Shown here piece after piece: positions 35,942-46,879 of a stretch of 64,000 nucleotides of DNA; the first letter of the stretch is position 1; every line of letters begins with the position of its first letter. Source of the DNA: Stomoxys calcitrans (taxonomy: Eukaryota; Arthropoda; Insecta; Diptera; Muscidae); contig NC_081556.1 of the NCBI RefSeq assembly GCF_963082655.1, forward strand, positions 71,843,227 through 71,907,226, written 5' to 3'. The translations under genes and the position numbers were made by a program. The notes below the pieces were generated by a model. That model did not search any database. It was not told the DNA's origin and saw only the letters and a list, made by a program, of their open reading frames with translations.

Positions 35942-36989
35942 TAGAGATGTGCATGTGAGTTTTTTTCACTCAGGCTCACGAGAAAAAATTTTACTCACGC
36001 GCGACTGATGAGAAACACTGAAGGCTAACGAGGCAATAACGACTCACGAGACGAATAACGACTATTTTAACGTAGGAATATTAATGTAAAATTAATCAGC
36101 CTTGCACAACCACTTTCTTGCTTTTTTCATTTTTATGTATTTGGAGACAGAAATTGTTTTTACTCCTTTCATACTTTTCCAATAGTGACAGTGTGCCTGA
36201 ATTTATACATTAAAATACCGTATATTCAAAAAATTGTTTTTTTTTTTTTTTTGTTATTTTCTTAACCGTTAAGCCTAGTCAAAACGCATTATAAAAAAAT
36301 GGTAACGAACAAAATGCGAACACATTCTGTAGAAGTGTTACTGAGTTCTTTAAACAAAATGTAAGCGACATGCCGATGCGCCATCACAAATTTCGCTTCA
36401 ATTAATTGCCAATGTAAATAAATGCTTACGAAATGGGCACCAATCTACTCTGTTTCAATGATGTTGCCGTTGTTGTGTTGCTGTTTAACTTTTGTTTATG
36501 TTTCAGAAAAGAATAGAGACCTTCGGATTTCACAATAATTTAATAGGCATTTTCGCTGCAAATAAAGTCAGTACTAGGCTTTAGTCGTAATTTTCTCGTA
36601 AGTCGAGAGTGTCACCTGAGTAGTGAACGGCTCGTGAGTGCCCCATGAGTAGTGATTTTCTCATGAGTTATGATTTCTCTCGTGAGTCGTGATTAGTGTC
36701 GTGAACGGAGACTTCTATTTCAAGCCGTTTGCGGGAACGAATTTCGATCTCACTCAAAAAAGTGAGTGTCTTGTGAACCATGAATGTCTCGTGAGTCGCG
36801 AGTGTCACGTGGGTTGTGAATATCCCGTGAGCCGTGATTTTCTCTTGAGTCATTATTTTTCTTGTAAGTCTTGACTAGTAAAAGGCTCAAGCACGAAAAA
36901 TTCTATTTCAATCACGGTAACGCAAGATCACATGATTGGATTTCGATCTCAATTCATGTGTAACACGGCAACTCAAGTGCACATCTCTA
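35942..36989. mobile_element. hAT-type non-autonomous element (MITE), 1.05 kb
   Basis: Terminal inverted repeats TAGAGATGTGCA (35942; reverse at 36989) extend ~20 bp with two mismatches. Flanks are CCAGGAAC (35934-35941) and TCAGGAAC (36990-36997), an 8-bp duplication with one mismatch, and LINE coding sequence continues outside it. The interior has no transposase but carries clustered CTCGTGAGT and GTGAGTCGTGA motifs at 36600-36870 and their inverse (CTCACGAG) at 35965-36065. Such subterminal motif clusters are known transposase-binding sites in hAT elements. Confidence 0.75.
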
Positions 36990-38000
36990 TCAGGAACAGG
37001 CAGGGTGTACTGATGTTATCTTTATATCAGAGGATATAAGCGGAAGGGTATACGACTGGGAAGTGTGGGATGACCACAGCTTCTCTGATAATCGTTATAT
37101 TTGTATCAGTCTTGGAGAGGATTCTGCAGGATTCCGCTAAACAAAAAAATGGCGGATTGGAATAAATATCGGCACAAATTCTGCACAGCTATCTCTTCTA
37201 GACCAGAAAAGGAAGCGGAAAGTACGAAGGACACCGACATAATGGTCACGAAGGCACTGAATGACTCGCTTGTGCCTGCACGTCCTACAGACAAAGCAAG
37301 GGGCAAACAGAGCCATGTTGGACCACAAAACTGGTTGTAAGGGCTGCAGAAAACTCTTTAACAGGGCGAAAACCACAAGGGCTCCCCACAATTAGCACAT
37401 CTTTAAGACTGAGATAGGAAAATTCAAGGGCGAGCTTCAGCTCAGTGGAGACTACATCTGAGGCCTCTAGGCTTAAGAAGATCCTATCCTCGAAACCTAT
37501 TACAGTGGAATATATTCTGAAGTAAGAGAATGTATGGACAATGTCTGGTGTGGAAACACTAAAACTACTCGTCGATACCCGGGAAACTCTCCAACGGACA
37601 ACGTGGTGCAAGAAGAGATTGACGTTAATGTGCATTCGTTGGAGGTGTTATCCTGTCTAAGTCGAAAATCCTTTGGGCGATAAAGAGTTTCGACTCTTTT
37701 ACGTCGCCAGGCCTTGATGATATATCACAGGTTGAATTACAAGCTGTGTCCGACAGACTGGCTACTTGGTTTAGCGAGATATACACGGCTTGTATCAGCA
37801 TGTCGTATATATTTGTGGGATGGAGGGACACGAAGGTAATTTTCATTCTGAAAGTTGCAAAACCTTACCACACAAAGTCGAAGATTTTCGTCCTATTAGT
37901 CTGTCATCCTTTATGCAGAAGACTCTTGAGAGGTTGATAGAAACATACATTATGGCAAAGATCCATGGAGATCGACTGTTGCGGTATCAGCATGCATATA

Positions 38001-38503
38001 AAGGGTGATTTTTTTGAGGTTAGGATTTTCATGCATTAGTATTTGACAGATCACGTGGGATTTCAGACATGGTGTCAAAGAGAAAGATGCTCAGTATGCT
38101 TTGACATTTCATCATGAATAGACTTACTAACGAGCAACGCTTGCAAATCATTGAATTTTATTACCAAAATCAGTGTTCGGTTCGAAATGTGTTCATTCAC
38201 CGTAACGTTGCGTCCAACAGCATCTTTGAAAAAATACGGTCCAATGATTCCACCAGCGTACAAACCACACCAAACAGTGCATTTTTCGGGATGCATGGGC
38301 AGTTCTTGAACGGCTTCTGGTTGCTCTTCACTCCAAATGCGGCAATTTTGCTTATTTACGTAGCCATTCAACCAGAAATGAGCCTCATCGCTGAACGGTG
38401 AATGAACACATTTCGAACCGAACACTGATTTTGGTAATAAAATTCAATGATTTGCAAGCGTTGCTCGTTAGTAAGTCTATTCATGATGAAATGTCAAAGC
38501 ATA
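38001..38503. mobile_element. palindromic Tc1-superfamily deletion element, copy 2, right arm truncated
   Basis: After TA (37999-38000) the left arm starts AAGGGTGATTTTTTTGAGG and carries the inward-facing MNRLTNEQRLQIIEFY start. The transposase core follows in the opposite orientation to copy 1, with FSDEAHFWLNGY read on the minus strand near 38400-38360. The right arm stops at CATGATGAAATGTCAAAGCA (about 38503), having lost the outer ~105 bp and terminal repeat. The shared internal structure with 13276-13882 shows that both come from one amplified deletion derivative. Confidence 0.85.
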
Positions 38504-38611
38504 ATCTGTAGGAAGTGTACTATCTTTTCTACTTTGGAATATGGCCTTTAACAATATTTTACAAATATCCCCAAAATGTCTCTTTCGGCAAAGATGGTCG
38601 CAAAATCGGCA

Positions 38612-39899
38612 TTTTTATACCCCCCACCATAGGGTGGGGGTATACTAATTTCGTCATTCTGTTTGTAACTACTCGAAATATTCGTCTGAAGCCCCATAAA
38701 GTATATATATTCTTGATCGTCGTGATATTTTATATCGATCTAGCCATGTCCGTCCGTCTGTCTGTCGAAAGCACGCTAACTTTCGAAGGAGTAAAAATAG
38801 CCGCTTGAAATTTTGCACAAATACTTTTTATTAGTGTAGGTCGGTTGGGATTGTAAATGGGCCATATCAGTCCATGTTTTGATATATCTGCCATATAAAC
38901 CGATCTTGGGTCTTGACTTCTTGAGTCTCTAGGGCGCAATTCTCATCCGATTTGACTGAAATTTTGCACGACGTGTTTTGTTATGATATCCAACAACTGT
39001 GCCAAGTATGGTTCAAATCGGTTCATAAACTGATATAGCAGTCAAATAAACAGATCTTGGGTTTTGACTTCTTGAGCGTCTAGAGTGCGCAATTCTTATC
39101 CGATTGGAATGAAATCCAACAACTGTGCAAAGTATGGTTCAAATCGGTCCATAACATGATGTAGTGTCATATAAACCGATCTTGGGTCTTGACTTCTTGA
39201 GCCTCTAGAGGGCGCAATTATTATCCGATATGAATGAAATTTTGCACGAAGTATTTTGTTATGACATCCAACAACTGTGCGAAGTATGGTTCAATTCGGT
39301 CCTTAACCTGATATAGCTGTCATGTAAACAGATCTGGGGACTTAACTTCTTGAGCTTTTAGAGGGCGCAATTCCTATCCGATTTGCCTGAAATTTTGCTT
39401 GACCTATCTAATTCTTACTTTCAACAACTGTGTCATATAGGGTTCAAATCGGTTCATAACCTGATATAGCTGCCATATCAACCGATTTGGGATCTTGACT
39501 TCTTGAGTCTCTAGAGATCGCAATTATTATCCGATTTGCCTGAAATTTTGTACCACGGATCCTCTCATGACCATCAACATACGTGGTTATTATGGTCTGA
39601 ATCGATATATAGCCCGATACAGCTCCCATATAAATCGATCTCTCTATTTTACTTCTTGAGCCCCCAAAGGACGCAATTCTTATTCGATTTGGCTGACATT
39701 TTACACAGGTCTCCAACATATAATTTAATTGTGGTCCAAACCGGACCATATCTTGATATCGCTCTAATAGCAGAGCAAATCTCTTATATCCTGTTTTGCC
39801 TAAGAAGAGATGCCGGGAAAAGAACTCGACAAATGTGATCCATGGTGACGGGTATATAAGATTCGGCCCGGTCGAACTTAGTACGCTTTTACTTGTTTT
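38612..39899 (+). mobile_element. complete DINE-like element, first subfamily
   Basis: The head TTTTTATACCCCCCACCATA is followed by the GTCCGTCCGTCTGTCTGTCG tract at about 38748. Modules (GCTGCCATATAAACCGATCT; TATCCGATTTG-TGAAATTTTG) lie on plus. The 3' part CACAGGTCTCCAACATATAA leads to the hairpin TTCGGCCCGGTCGAA at 39872-39886 and the end ACGCTTTTACTTGTTTTA. It is the opposite orientation of the 20191-21436 copy and keeps both termini. Confidence 0.75.
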
Positions 39900-39900
39900 A

Positions 39901-40502
39901 GTAAATTTGCTGTGCTATGTGGATACAAATATTGTTAGGTGGAAACATTTTTTGCATAGGTTAGGGGACATATGATGCCGAAAGAGCATGTGCCCAATTG
40001 GGGTATCTGGGCTTTGGTATTTGAGAACTCGAGAGGTTTATCCAATTTTTTAATATAAAAAATTCCCGATTTTAAAGCACATATAGTACTTGTTTAAGTC
40101 AACTTAAACAAGTACTATATGTGCTATATCTTGTGCAAATTTATTTTCAACGCATCTTTACTATGTCCTCTTCGCAAAAACAGAAAAATTAAGGTATCAA
40201 AGTAAGTTGTTTTTAATAAAGACAAATCAACGAAAATAATTTGTTTGACCAAGCATAATTTGTAAGGATTTTTAGCACTATCCAAAAAAATGTTGGAAAT
40301 CGGAACACAAACGAAGATGTGGCAGCCCCAACAAATTTTCGAAATACGAAGGTGAACAACTTTAGGGGCCTGCCATTTGGCGCCCAAACAACAAAGGACC
40401 TTTAAATTTTGCTCACGATCTTGCTAACACCTCAACCAACTTACTGCCCGTTCTCACACAGCATATTTTTTACTGACTATTTTTTGATTTTCTCCCACTA
40501 TG
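39901..40502 (-). mobile_element. Transib-like terminal fragment, minus orientation
   Basis: Read on the minus strand from 40502, CATAGTGGGAGAAAATCAAA follows CGTCA (40503-40507 reversed), one base off the CGTCG target. The next ~400 bp align by eye with 46166-46560 (GTTGGTTGAGG; GGCAGGCCCCTAAAG; TATTTCGAAAA; AAGAGGACATA). It contains a perfect 24-bp-arm hairpin at 40076-40125. The inner end is lost at the DINE-like element at 39899. It is inserted in an NLR-1-like RT. Confidence 0.6.
40076..40125. repeat. perfect hairpin, 24-bp arms, 2-nt loop
   Basis: Left arm 40076-40099 begins AGCACATATAGTACTTG. The CA loop is 40100-40101. Right arm 40102-40125 is its exact reverse complement, ending CAAGTACTATATGTGCT. 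Pairing stops at both outer flanks. Confidence 0.95.
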
Positions 40503-40790
40503 TGACGTAGCTGAACGTTTAGGGGATATAGGAGAAAAAGATATACTTCAAAGTCGTGTAGGCGTAAATCCGTGTAAGACAAAAATAGTTAATATTTATC
40601 CGTGGGAGGAGACAGAGTTCCATTTACTGAAAGCGTGAAATAACTGGCTGTTTTGCCGAACAGGAAACTGAACTTCAAATCAACCATTGTAGAAAGGGCA
40701 AGACAGTCAACGTTTGTCCTATACACCTGAAAGAGAGCTATTGGCAAAAGTTGGGGGCTTAAACCAGGACTGTGGTGTAAAGCAATTTTT
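40503..40790 (+). pseudogene. LINE RT fragment (NLR-1-like)
   Basis: Broken plus-strand frames give a GVNPCKTKIV motif (compare GINPCKTEVV at 22295-22489), then an altered FLLDRKLNFKSN region (ATTGAACTTCAAATCAACC-like). GACGTAGCTGAAC at the left edge fits the YADDVA region, where the Transib-like fragment is inserted. Frameshifts are frequent. Confidence 0.55.
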
Positions 40791-41770
40791 GCTCTACTCC
40801 AACTCTAGGAAGATTACTCAACTCCGTTCAATTATTTTTTTTTTTTTAAACTTTTTTAATTAAGCAAAATTTAAAAATTAAAAAATTATTTTTTTCCTTA
40901 TCCCATATGCTTTTATAACAAAAAAAAACTATCTTTTTAATATTTAATAACCATTTAGAGAATAAATGTGAATTTTTGTGGAGCTATTAAAATTATTATT
41001 TTCGACAAGCCAATTTTCGCCCCTAAAATGACCTTACATTACGGGACAATTTTGTTAATTAGTTTCCTTCATCCACTTTACGCCAATCCAAATTTCATCA
41101 GATTACCTCTTTTCTAACTTGAGACAGAAAATTTCTAGTTCTACTCTTGGGTATATTTCCAACTATTCGTCGTTAATTTTGTCTACCCATATTCGTTCAT
41201 CCGTTCAACAGATAACCAAAATCACGCGTTCGAACGAAAGAGGCTATCAGCATGGAATTTTTCATTAATACTTCTTATTGATGTATGTCGTCGACCGTTA
41301 CAAATGGGTCATTTGGCCCAGATTTTCTTTAGTTTATAATACCAAACAATTTTAAAACACTTAAAAATTGTTACATACTACGTTTCAAACTGTTCGAAAA
41401 CTGAGCTCATTCAAACAACGGGCGCAAGTTTTTAATATTTTTATACCCTATACCAGTACTGTCGCACAAAGAAGAGAGGTAGACCCATTAGCAAGCATAT
41501 CGATCGATTCAGAATCACTTTCTGATTTGATTTAGCTATGTTCGTCTGTCTGTCTCTCTTGCTTTGTGTCCATGTTAATTTATGTACAAATTTATTACAG
41601 GCATCTTTTTGGCCTACAGAAGAAGCGCAGTGTGAAATTGAAAGAAATCGGTTCAGATTTAGATATAGCTCCCATATGTGGACTAATACTGAAATAATAT
41701 CGTCATTTGTCAACCGATCCTCGCGAAATTATGCACTGAGATTTTGTAAATTTCATAGGAGAATGTATTT
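40791..41770. other. unassigned AT-rich stretch with a diverged DINE-like piece
   Basis: Poly-T and AT-rich sequence (40830-40990) with no coding signal. From about 41435 a TTTTTATACCCTATACCAGT head, a GTCTGTCTGTCTCTCTTGC tract and ATAGCTCCCATATG indicate a third DINE-like subfamily fragment to about 41765. The rest is unassigned. Confidence 0.4.
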
Positions 41771-42425
41771 CTGACTTCAAAAACCGCCCTCGACTGTCGC
41801 AGATTGCTGAATAGTTTAAAATTCACCTATTCAGGGTACTGGGGATTTGTAGAGCAGACGAGCTGCTAAACTAGAAACTACATAACACATTCCAGGGGAA
41901 CTAGAATTTGTGGATATGCCTCTAGCGACATGTAAGATAAGTCTTCAGGACCACGACCGAAGCCCAACGAATGATAGATGGACATTCCAAAATTATGAGG
42001 TCTGGTGTAGACTTGAAGAGGTCTACCGCTTTGCTGTGGCTGGCTAGTTCATATGTCTCAGTCATTGTGCCCGCCATGAAAGGTCACTGTCTGACCGGAA
42101 AACATGTTGAGAAGCTAAAGGTTGCAAGTAACGACTTCTGAAGAAGCTGTGAAGACGATGGAGGAAAAAGCTACTAAAGAACATCTGTCCTGCCTGCGTC
42201 CCACACAGGCAGTCAGAAGGAGTTTCACTTTAGGTTCTCATTTCTTTGCGAACTTGTCTAATTTAGCGGATGTGAACATTCACAAGTTGTTGGGATTTTA
42301 AGGCAATCTGGATGGTTCAACGGTAGAATCTAGAAGGCATTTGCCCTCTCCTGTTCCTGTTGTATCAAAATGGACGGAAACGCCTAAGTGAGTCTGATGG
42401 CAGACTGTCACCTAAACCTAACCAT
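41771..42425 (+). pseudogene. LINE RNase H/C-terminal remnant (NLR-1-like)
   Basis: Highly decayed plus-strand frames resemble the C-terminal part at 58270-59283. Shared nucleotide phrases include CTAGTTCATATGTCTCAGTC, CACTGTCTGACCGG-AAACAT and AAGCTGTGAAGACG, before the cysteine-rich tail (ACAGGCAGTCAGAAGGAGTT). The 3' end is near CACCTAAACCTAACCATCC (42410-42427). No frame is intact. Confidence 0.55.
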
Positions 42426-43797
42426 CCCCGCTCGTTACCAATATTTTCAATAACTCCTGTTTATGTTGATGACATTATTGGTGCGTGATGTTCCAACATA
42501 ATTTTTCTACCGGCATAGTCGTCAAAAGCGTTACATGAGCTGGCAATGTAGATTTATGAATTGGTAATGCCATTGAACATATTGGACCCAGCTTACCAAC
42601 CATTTGACCATTAATTTATTAAAATCGTTTTATCGACTTAAATATTGACATCATATACATACATATTATTTTTTAATTCCAGAGTTCTTTGAAAATAGGT
42701 ATTTATTAATGAAAAATTGATTGCAATGAAATGCAATTATATCCGCAAATCCCCTCAAAAATGGAGGTCCATGAAGATTAAGCGATGTAATATCTACTAA
42801 AAGAACTATCAATATCAAAATATGTATGGGAATTGGAGGACATTAACATAATTCAGACAAAGAGGATAAAAATACAGTCTTTCAGAAAATAACTACGAAG
42901 ATAGGTTTATATGTGAACAATATCCAAATATCCATGTGAAATCGCCACTGACATCCACAAATAAGAAGTATCTGCGCAAGTTCAAGCGGATAGCTTCATT
43001 CGTTTGAGCGCGTTCTAGATTTCGGCAGACGGACGAATGACGAGATTAGTACACCCCATAAGAATCAACTGCTATGCTCACGCGGAGTCAATAACAAGAT
43101 AGTGTTTTTCGTATTTGACAAAAAGGTTTAACATTTTATATTAGTAATGAAATAGGCGTTTCATCGAAATCCTACGTCTGTCGACATGATGGTAATCTAA
43201 AAACTCTGCATGTTTAAATAGTTATTTGAAATAAGCAAGAATTGTCTTATATAAGACTGGGGGAAGAATTTCTTTACTATTTAATGTTCAAATAAATTAT
43301 ACAATACTCCACGTGTTGTGTACTTTTTAATGGAGTCTACAGCCACTTTCCATTGAGTTTATCTTGGCTACAATTTGTTTTAGCTTTCATTGTAACCAAC
43401 CACTAGGAAAAGCGCAAAATGACAAAAATCCACAATGAATTACTGGCATGTATCTTCGAACGAAGAAAAGACACGTTCCGTTCTCCAGCATCTCTTAGTG
43501 AGGCTTATGTGCGTATGTGCCTTGCATTTCCTTCCCACCAACGCGAAATACATCAGTAGTTGTGAACCATTAGGGATTGTTGTATTTTTCCTTTAGCATG
43601 TAGGATCTGCTACTCTTCTTATTACTTCTCAGCAATAAATTCCATACGATGAAAACGCATGCATGCAAGGATATCGAGTAGGAGCGCTACCCATTGCCGC
43701 AAGCTCTCGGCATGCGGCAAATGTGAGACGTGTACTTTTCACACATTCTCAAGATGGTTTAAGAAATATCCCTATGAACTTCAACTGCCATTGACGC
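42426..43797. other. mostly unassigned; DINE-like fragment at about 42890-43070
   Basis: I recognise only a minus-oriented DINE remnant (AAATAAGAAGTATCTGCGCA; TTCGGCAGACGGACG). The remaining AT-rich sequence shows no gene, RNA or transposon end. Confidence 0.35.
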
Positions 43798-43820
43798 GCA
43801 CACACACACACACACACACT
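43798..43820. repeat. (CA)n microsatellite
   Basis: GCGCACACACACACACACAC, about 11 CA units. Confidence 0.9.
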
Positions 43821-44385
43821 CAAATGTAGCTTTATGAGTACACCCTGCAAACATTTTTGATCGCCAAACAATCCTTCGCGAATCTTCTAAATGAAGGTTA
43901 CGATCGCGGACGAGCTCGTCTAAGAGTGTCCTCAAGACGACTGTTGTGGAAGAGTGTTCCGCAAATCTTCCATATGAGTTGCTTAAGAGTAAGTCAGAAG
44001 AGTCTTGGATGATTTTAGAATCGCGCAAGTGTCGTGTGGACGAGTAACAAATAAGTGTTTTGAATGATTTATAAAACACCCTTCTAGAAGAGTTGCGCAT
44101 TAGTCGCCTGGACGTGTAACAGATATGAAATTTGGAATATGTATTAAATATAGCTCTAAAAATTAGTTGTTAATCGAAAACGTAACATTTACGAGAAAAA
44201 CTTAATTTTTTGTATTGCTCGTCATACTAAGTGAGAATTATATTTGGTGTTGTGGAAGATGCCCATTCAAAACAAAACATGGAATAAAATAATTCAATAC
44301 AAGTCCTTAACGCACTAAACATGAAAATAAAAAGAATCTCGAAAAGTTAACTAGGGCGATTTATAAACAAATCTTCAGGGCAATT

Positions 44386-44735
44386 ATAACGCAATGGGTT
44401 GCGTATTAATCGTCGCGGGGAGTTGTTAAAACTTCCGCACACGCAATTTTGTGTCCAATGATAAACCAGAAGAGTGTTTCACGACTCATACGGAAGATTA
44501 TAAGGCAATGGGTTGTAAGAGAAACTTCGGTAAGTGTTGCTAAAACTTCCGCACACACAATGAATTGTCCAATGTTAACCTAGAAGAGTGTTTCACGACT
44601 CATACGAATGATTATAACGCAATGGGTTGTAAAAGAATCGTCTCGAAAAGTTGCTAAACTAGCCGCAAACGCAATGGATTGCCCAATGATAACTTAGAAG
44701 AGTGCTTCGCGACTCATACGGAAGAACAAATGCGT
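44386..44735. repeat. tandem array, three units of about 114 bp
   Basis: Units start at about 44386, 44500 and 44613 with ATAAYGCAATGGGTTG. Each contains TTGCTAAAACTTCCGCA-like, ATG-TAACC(T)AGAAGAGTG and TTTCACGACTCATACGGAAG phrases. Units are similar but not identical. Shorter related phrases (AGAGTGTTCCGCAAATCTTC; AAGAGTCTTGG) occur at 43900-44100, suggesting an older, decayed extension. No coding function is seen. Confidence 0.75.
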
Positions 44736-45171
44736 AAAATTTTTCTAGAACATTGTTTATTTTTCATCGCGGAAACGAACGCTATTCCAAAATTGTGAAA
44801 AATGTTTGTAGGGCATGTGCATATTACAAGTAAGCATGTTTGTGGTGTGTGTCTGTCTTAATTCATGGATTTGTAGCGCACAAGTGCTAAAACACAATTG
44901 TACCTCAATTGCCTTTGTGCTTGTTTTCATTACTTCTGAAGAGGATGGTGTTGTTACAGCCAACTGTTGCAATTTGTTAAATGTTAAGGATATTCTCACA
45001 CTTACGTTGGTAGATTTTGTAGGTATGTAGCAACCTAAGGGTGTGTCGAAAATAACGTTAATAAATAAAAACACGTCTATGGTTGGCCTGGTTGAACTTT
45101 CGATACCAATCACCGCCACAGATATATTTCGAATTCTCATCTGTACCAAATTCAGAGAAATCAGATAAAAG
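44736..45171. other. unassigned stretch
   Basis: Short open frames on both strands (for example 44757-45149, minus) have no recognised motif. No repeat-family phrases are seen until the DINE end at 45172. Confidence 0.3.
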
Positions 45172-45726
45172 CAAGTAAAAGCGTGCTAAGTTCGGCCGGG
45201 CCGAACCTTATATACCCTCAACCATGGATCGCTTTTGTCGAGTTCTTCTCCTGGTATCTCTTCTTGGGCTAACAAAGGATAGAAGAAAAGAAATGCTACG
45301 GTATTGTAGCCATATCAAGCTATGGTCCGATTCGGAGCATAATTGAATTGAATGTTGGAGACCTTAGTAAACGTAATTGTGTAAAATTTCAAACAATTCG
45401 GATAAGAATTCCGCCCTTTAGGGGCTAAAGAAGTAAAATAGGGATATCGGATTATATGGGAGCTGTATCAGGCTATAACAGATACAAATCATACTTGACA
45501 CGTATGTTGAAGGATATGAGAGAAGCCGTTATACAAAATTGGATAAGAATTGCGGTTTATATGGCAGCTATATCGGGTTATGGACCGGTTTAAATAGATA
45601 GATCGACATAAAATGTCATGACGATCAAGAATATATATACTTTATAGGGTCTCAGAGGAATATCTCGAGGAGTTACAAACAGAATGACGAAATTAGTATA
45701 CCGCCATCCTATGGTGGAGGGTAAAA
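45172..45726 (-). mobile_element. DINE-like element, short, both ends
   Basis: The hairpin TTCGGCCGGGCCGAA is at about 45192-45206 next to GCAAGTAAAAGCGTGCT. The head CCTCCACCATAGGATGGCGG is on the right near 45720. Internal modules are largely deleted, and the tetranucleotide tract is gone. Confidence 0.7.
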
Positions 45727-46160
45727 AAATTGCATTTTAAGATATAAACCTATTTTATAATTCTGTTTCTTCTTATGGTATCTTCGATTTGAAATCTAGA
45801 GGGAAATACATTAGAACACAAGGAAATCGATTGGGACATGATCGTTTGATAACCTAAAGACTGCAAATCATGAAGTCGGTTTATATAGGGCAAAAAGTCT
45901 GCTGATAAGTCTGTCATGCGTGACCAGCAAAACACACCAAGATTCAAGAGCCCCATTAGCCGAAATTTTGTAGTTTTCTAGGCAACTCGATCTTCTTTGA
46001 TACCAAGTTTCGAGATGTCTTCAACAACTTGATCTTTCCATCGGAGTTTAGGTTGTCCCGGTTTTTGTGTACCACAGCGATTGCCTCCAAAAGACTTTTT
46101 TGCTGGAGCTTCTTATTTCATTCGGATAACATGATCTAGCCAACGCAACCGTAAGGTTAA
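45727..46160 (-). pseudogene. RTE-like LINE, C-terminal coding remnant
   Basis: The minus strand at about 46160-45960 has LRWLDHVIRM-like, then PAKKSFGGNRCGTQKPGQPK and a RWKDQVVEDISKLG-like stretch. This is the conserved C-terminal motif of a widespread insect RTE/craniofacial-type LINE. The sequence below 45960 may be its 3' untranslated part. Its RT and endonuclease pieces lie at 46880-48010. The intervening coding part is missing at the insertion site. Confidence 0.55.
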
Positions 46161-46165
46161 CGTCG

Positions 46166-46640
46166 CACAGTGGGATTGAATCGAAAAAAGTAGTAAACAA
46201 ATTTGCCATATGAGAGAAGGGATAAAGATAACTGTTTAAAATGGTTGGTTGAGGAGCTAACGAGATCATGTGCAAAATTTAAAGCCCTAGGTGGGCCATG
46301 CGCCTCCTGGCAGGCCCCTAAAGGTCGTCACCTCGGCATTTCGAAAAAACGTAATTGTTTTGCATTTTTTGCCAAAAAAAACAGTAGTTTCATTGATTAG
46401 TCCTTATTAAAAAATGAATACCTTTACTTTTTCTTCTTCGTTTTTAAAGAGGACATATTGCAGATGCTTTTTAAGTGAAATTTAAACAAGATATGTCAAT
46501 TGAAACGGGTACAATATGTAATATCAAATAGACTTTTTTTAATTGAAAGAACTCCTCAAAGTAGCACCTGTTTGCCAATGTTATCTTCAATTTATTTCAA
46601 AACTGGTATCATTCGTTTCGGTTACGGCGGTGCCGAAGTA
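46166..46640 (+). mobile_element. Transib-like terminal fragment
   Basis: CACAGTGGGATTGAATCGAA begins exactly after CGTCG (46161-46165) inside LINE coding sequence. The following ~390 bp aligns with the reverse of 40110-40502, so two copies of this noncoding family exist. No opposite terminus is seen before the mariner derivative at 46641, so the fragment is truncated or its other half is deleted. No transposase frame is present. Confidence 0.65.
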
Positions 46641-46877
46641 TTGGGTTGCCCAAAAAGTAATTGCGGATTTTTCTTATATAGTCGGCGTTGAAAAATTTTT
46701 TCACAGCTTGTGACTCTGTAATTGCATTCTTTCTTCTGTCAGTTATCAGCTGTAGCTTTTAGCTTGCTTTAGAAAAAAGTGTAAAAAAGTATATTTGATT
46801 AAAGTTCATTCTAAGTTTTATTAAAAATGCATTTACTTTCTTTTAAAAAATCCGCAATTACTTTTTGGGCAACCCAA
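46641..46877. mobile_element. mariner deletion derivative (237 bp), both ends and TA
   Basis: The terminal repeats TTGGGTTGCCCAAAAAGTAA and its inverse end at 46877, with TA at 46639-46640 and 46878-46879. The left ~140 bp and right ~90 bp match the ends of the mariner at 31446-32704, but the transposase gene is deleted. It is a MITE-like copy mobile only in trans. Confidence 0.9.
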
Positions 46878-46879
46878 TA

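Larger units (their letters stand above)
31325..38000 (+). pseudogene. LINE (NLR-1), second copy, shattered by nested insertions
   Basis: Plus-strand pieces in the right order form one copy. They are the ORF1 end and ORF2 start (31325-31445; RFLQINLYHCKAAPTAL), endonuclease (32705-33046; MVRGLRIPEFKLLNGTENGW, then IIRYGEVRI), a short piece at 35861-35941 (KPTFTTRN), and 36990-38000. The last piece has EDISGR, DDHSFSDNRY, later FRPISLSSFMQKTLERLIET of the RT. Gaps are filled by a mariner, family X plus a DINE-like element, and a hAT-type MITE. A Tc1-type element ends it at 38001. The pieces align with the minus-strand copy at 27471-29172. Stops and frameshifts are common. Confidence 0.75.

Noticed and set aside
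43759..44100. 113-codon minus-strand frame ending in a Val-Cys run
   Set aside because: The Val-Cys run is the (CA)n tract and the remainder overlaps decayed tandem-repeat phrases; no domain was seen.
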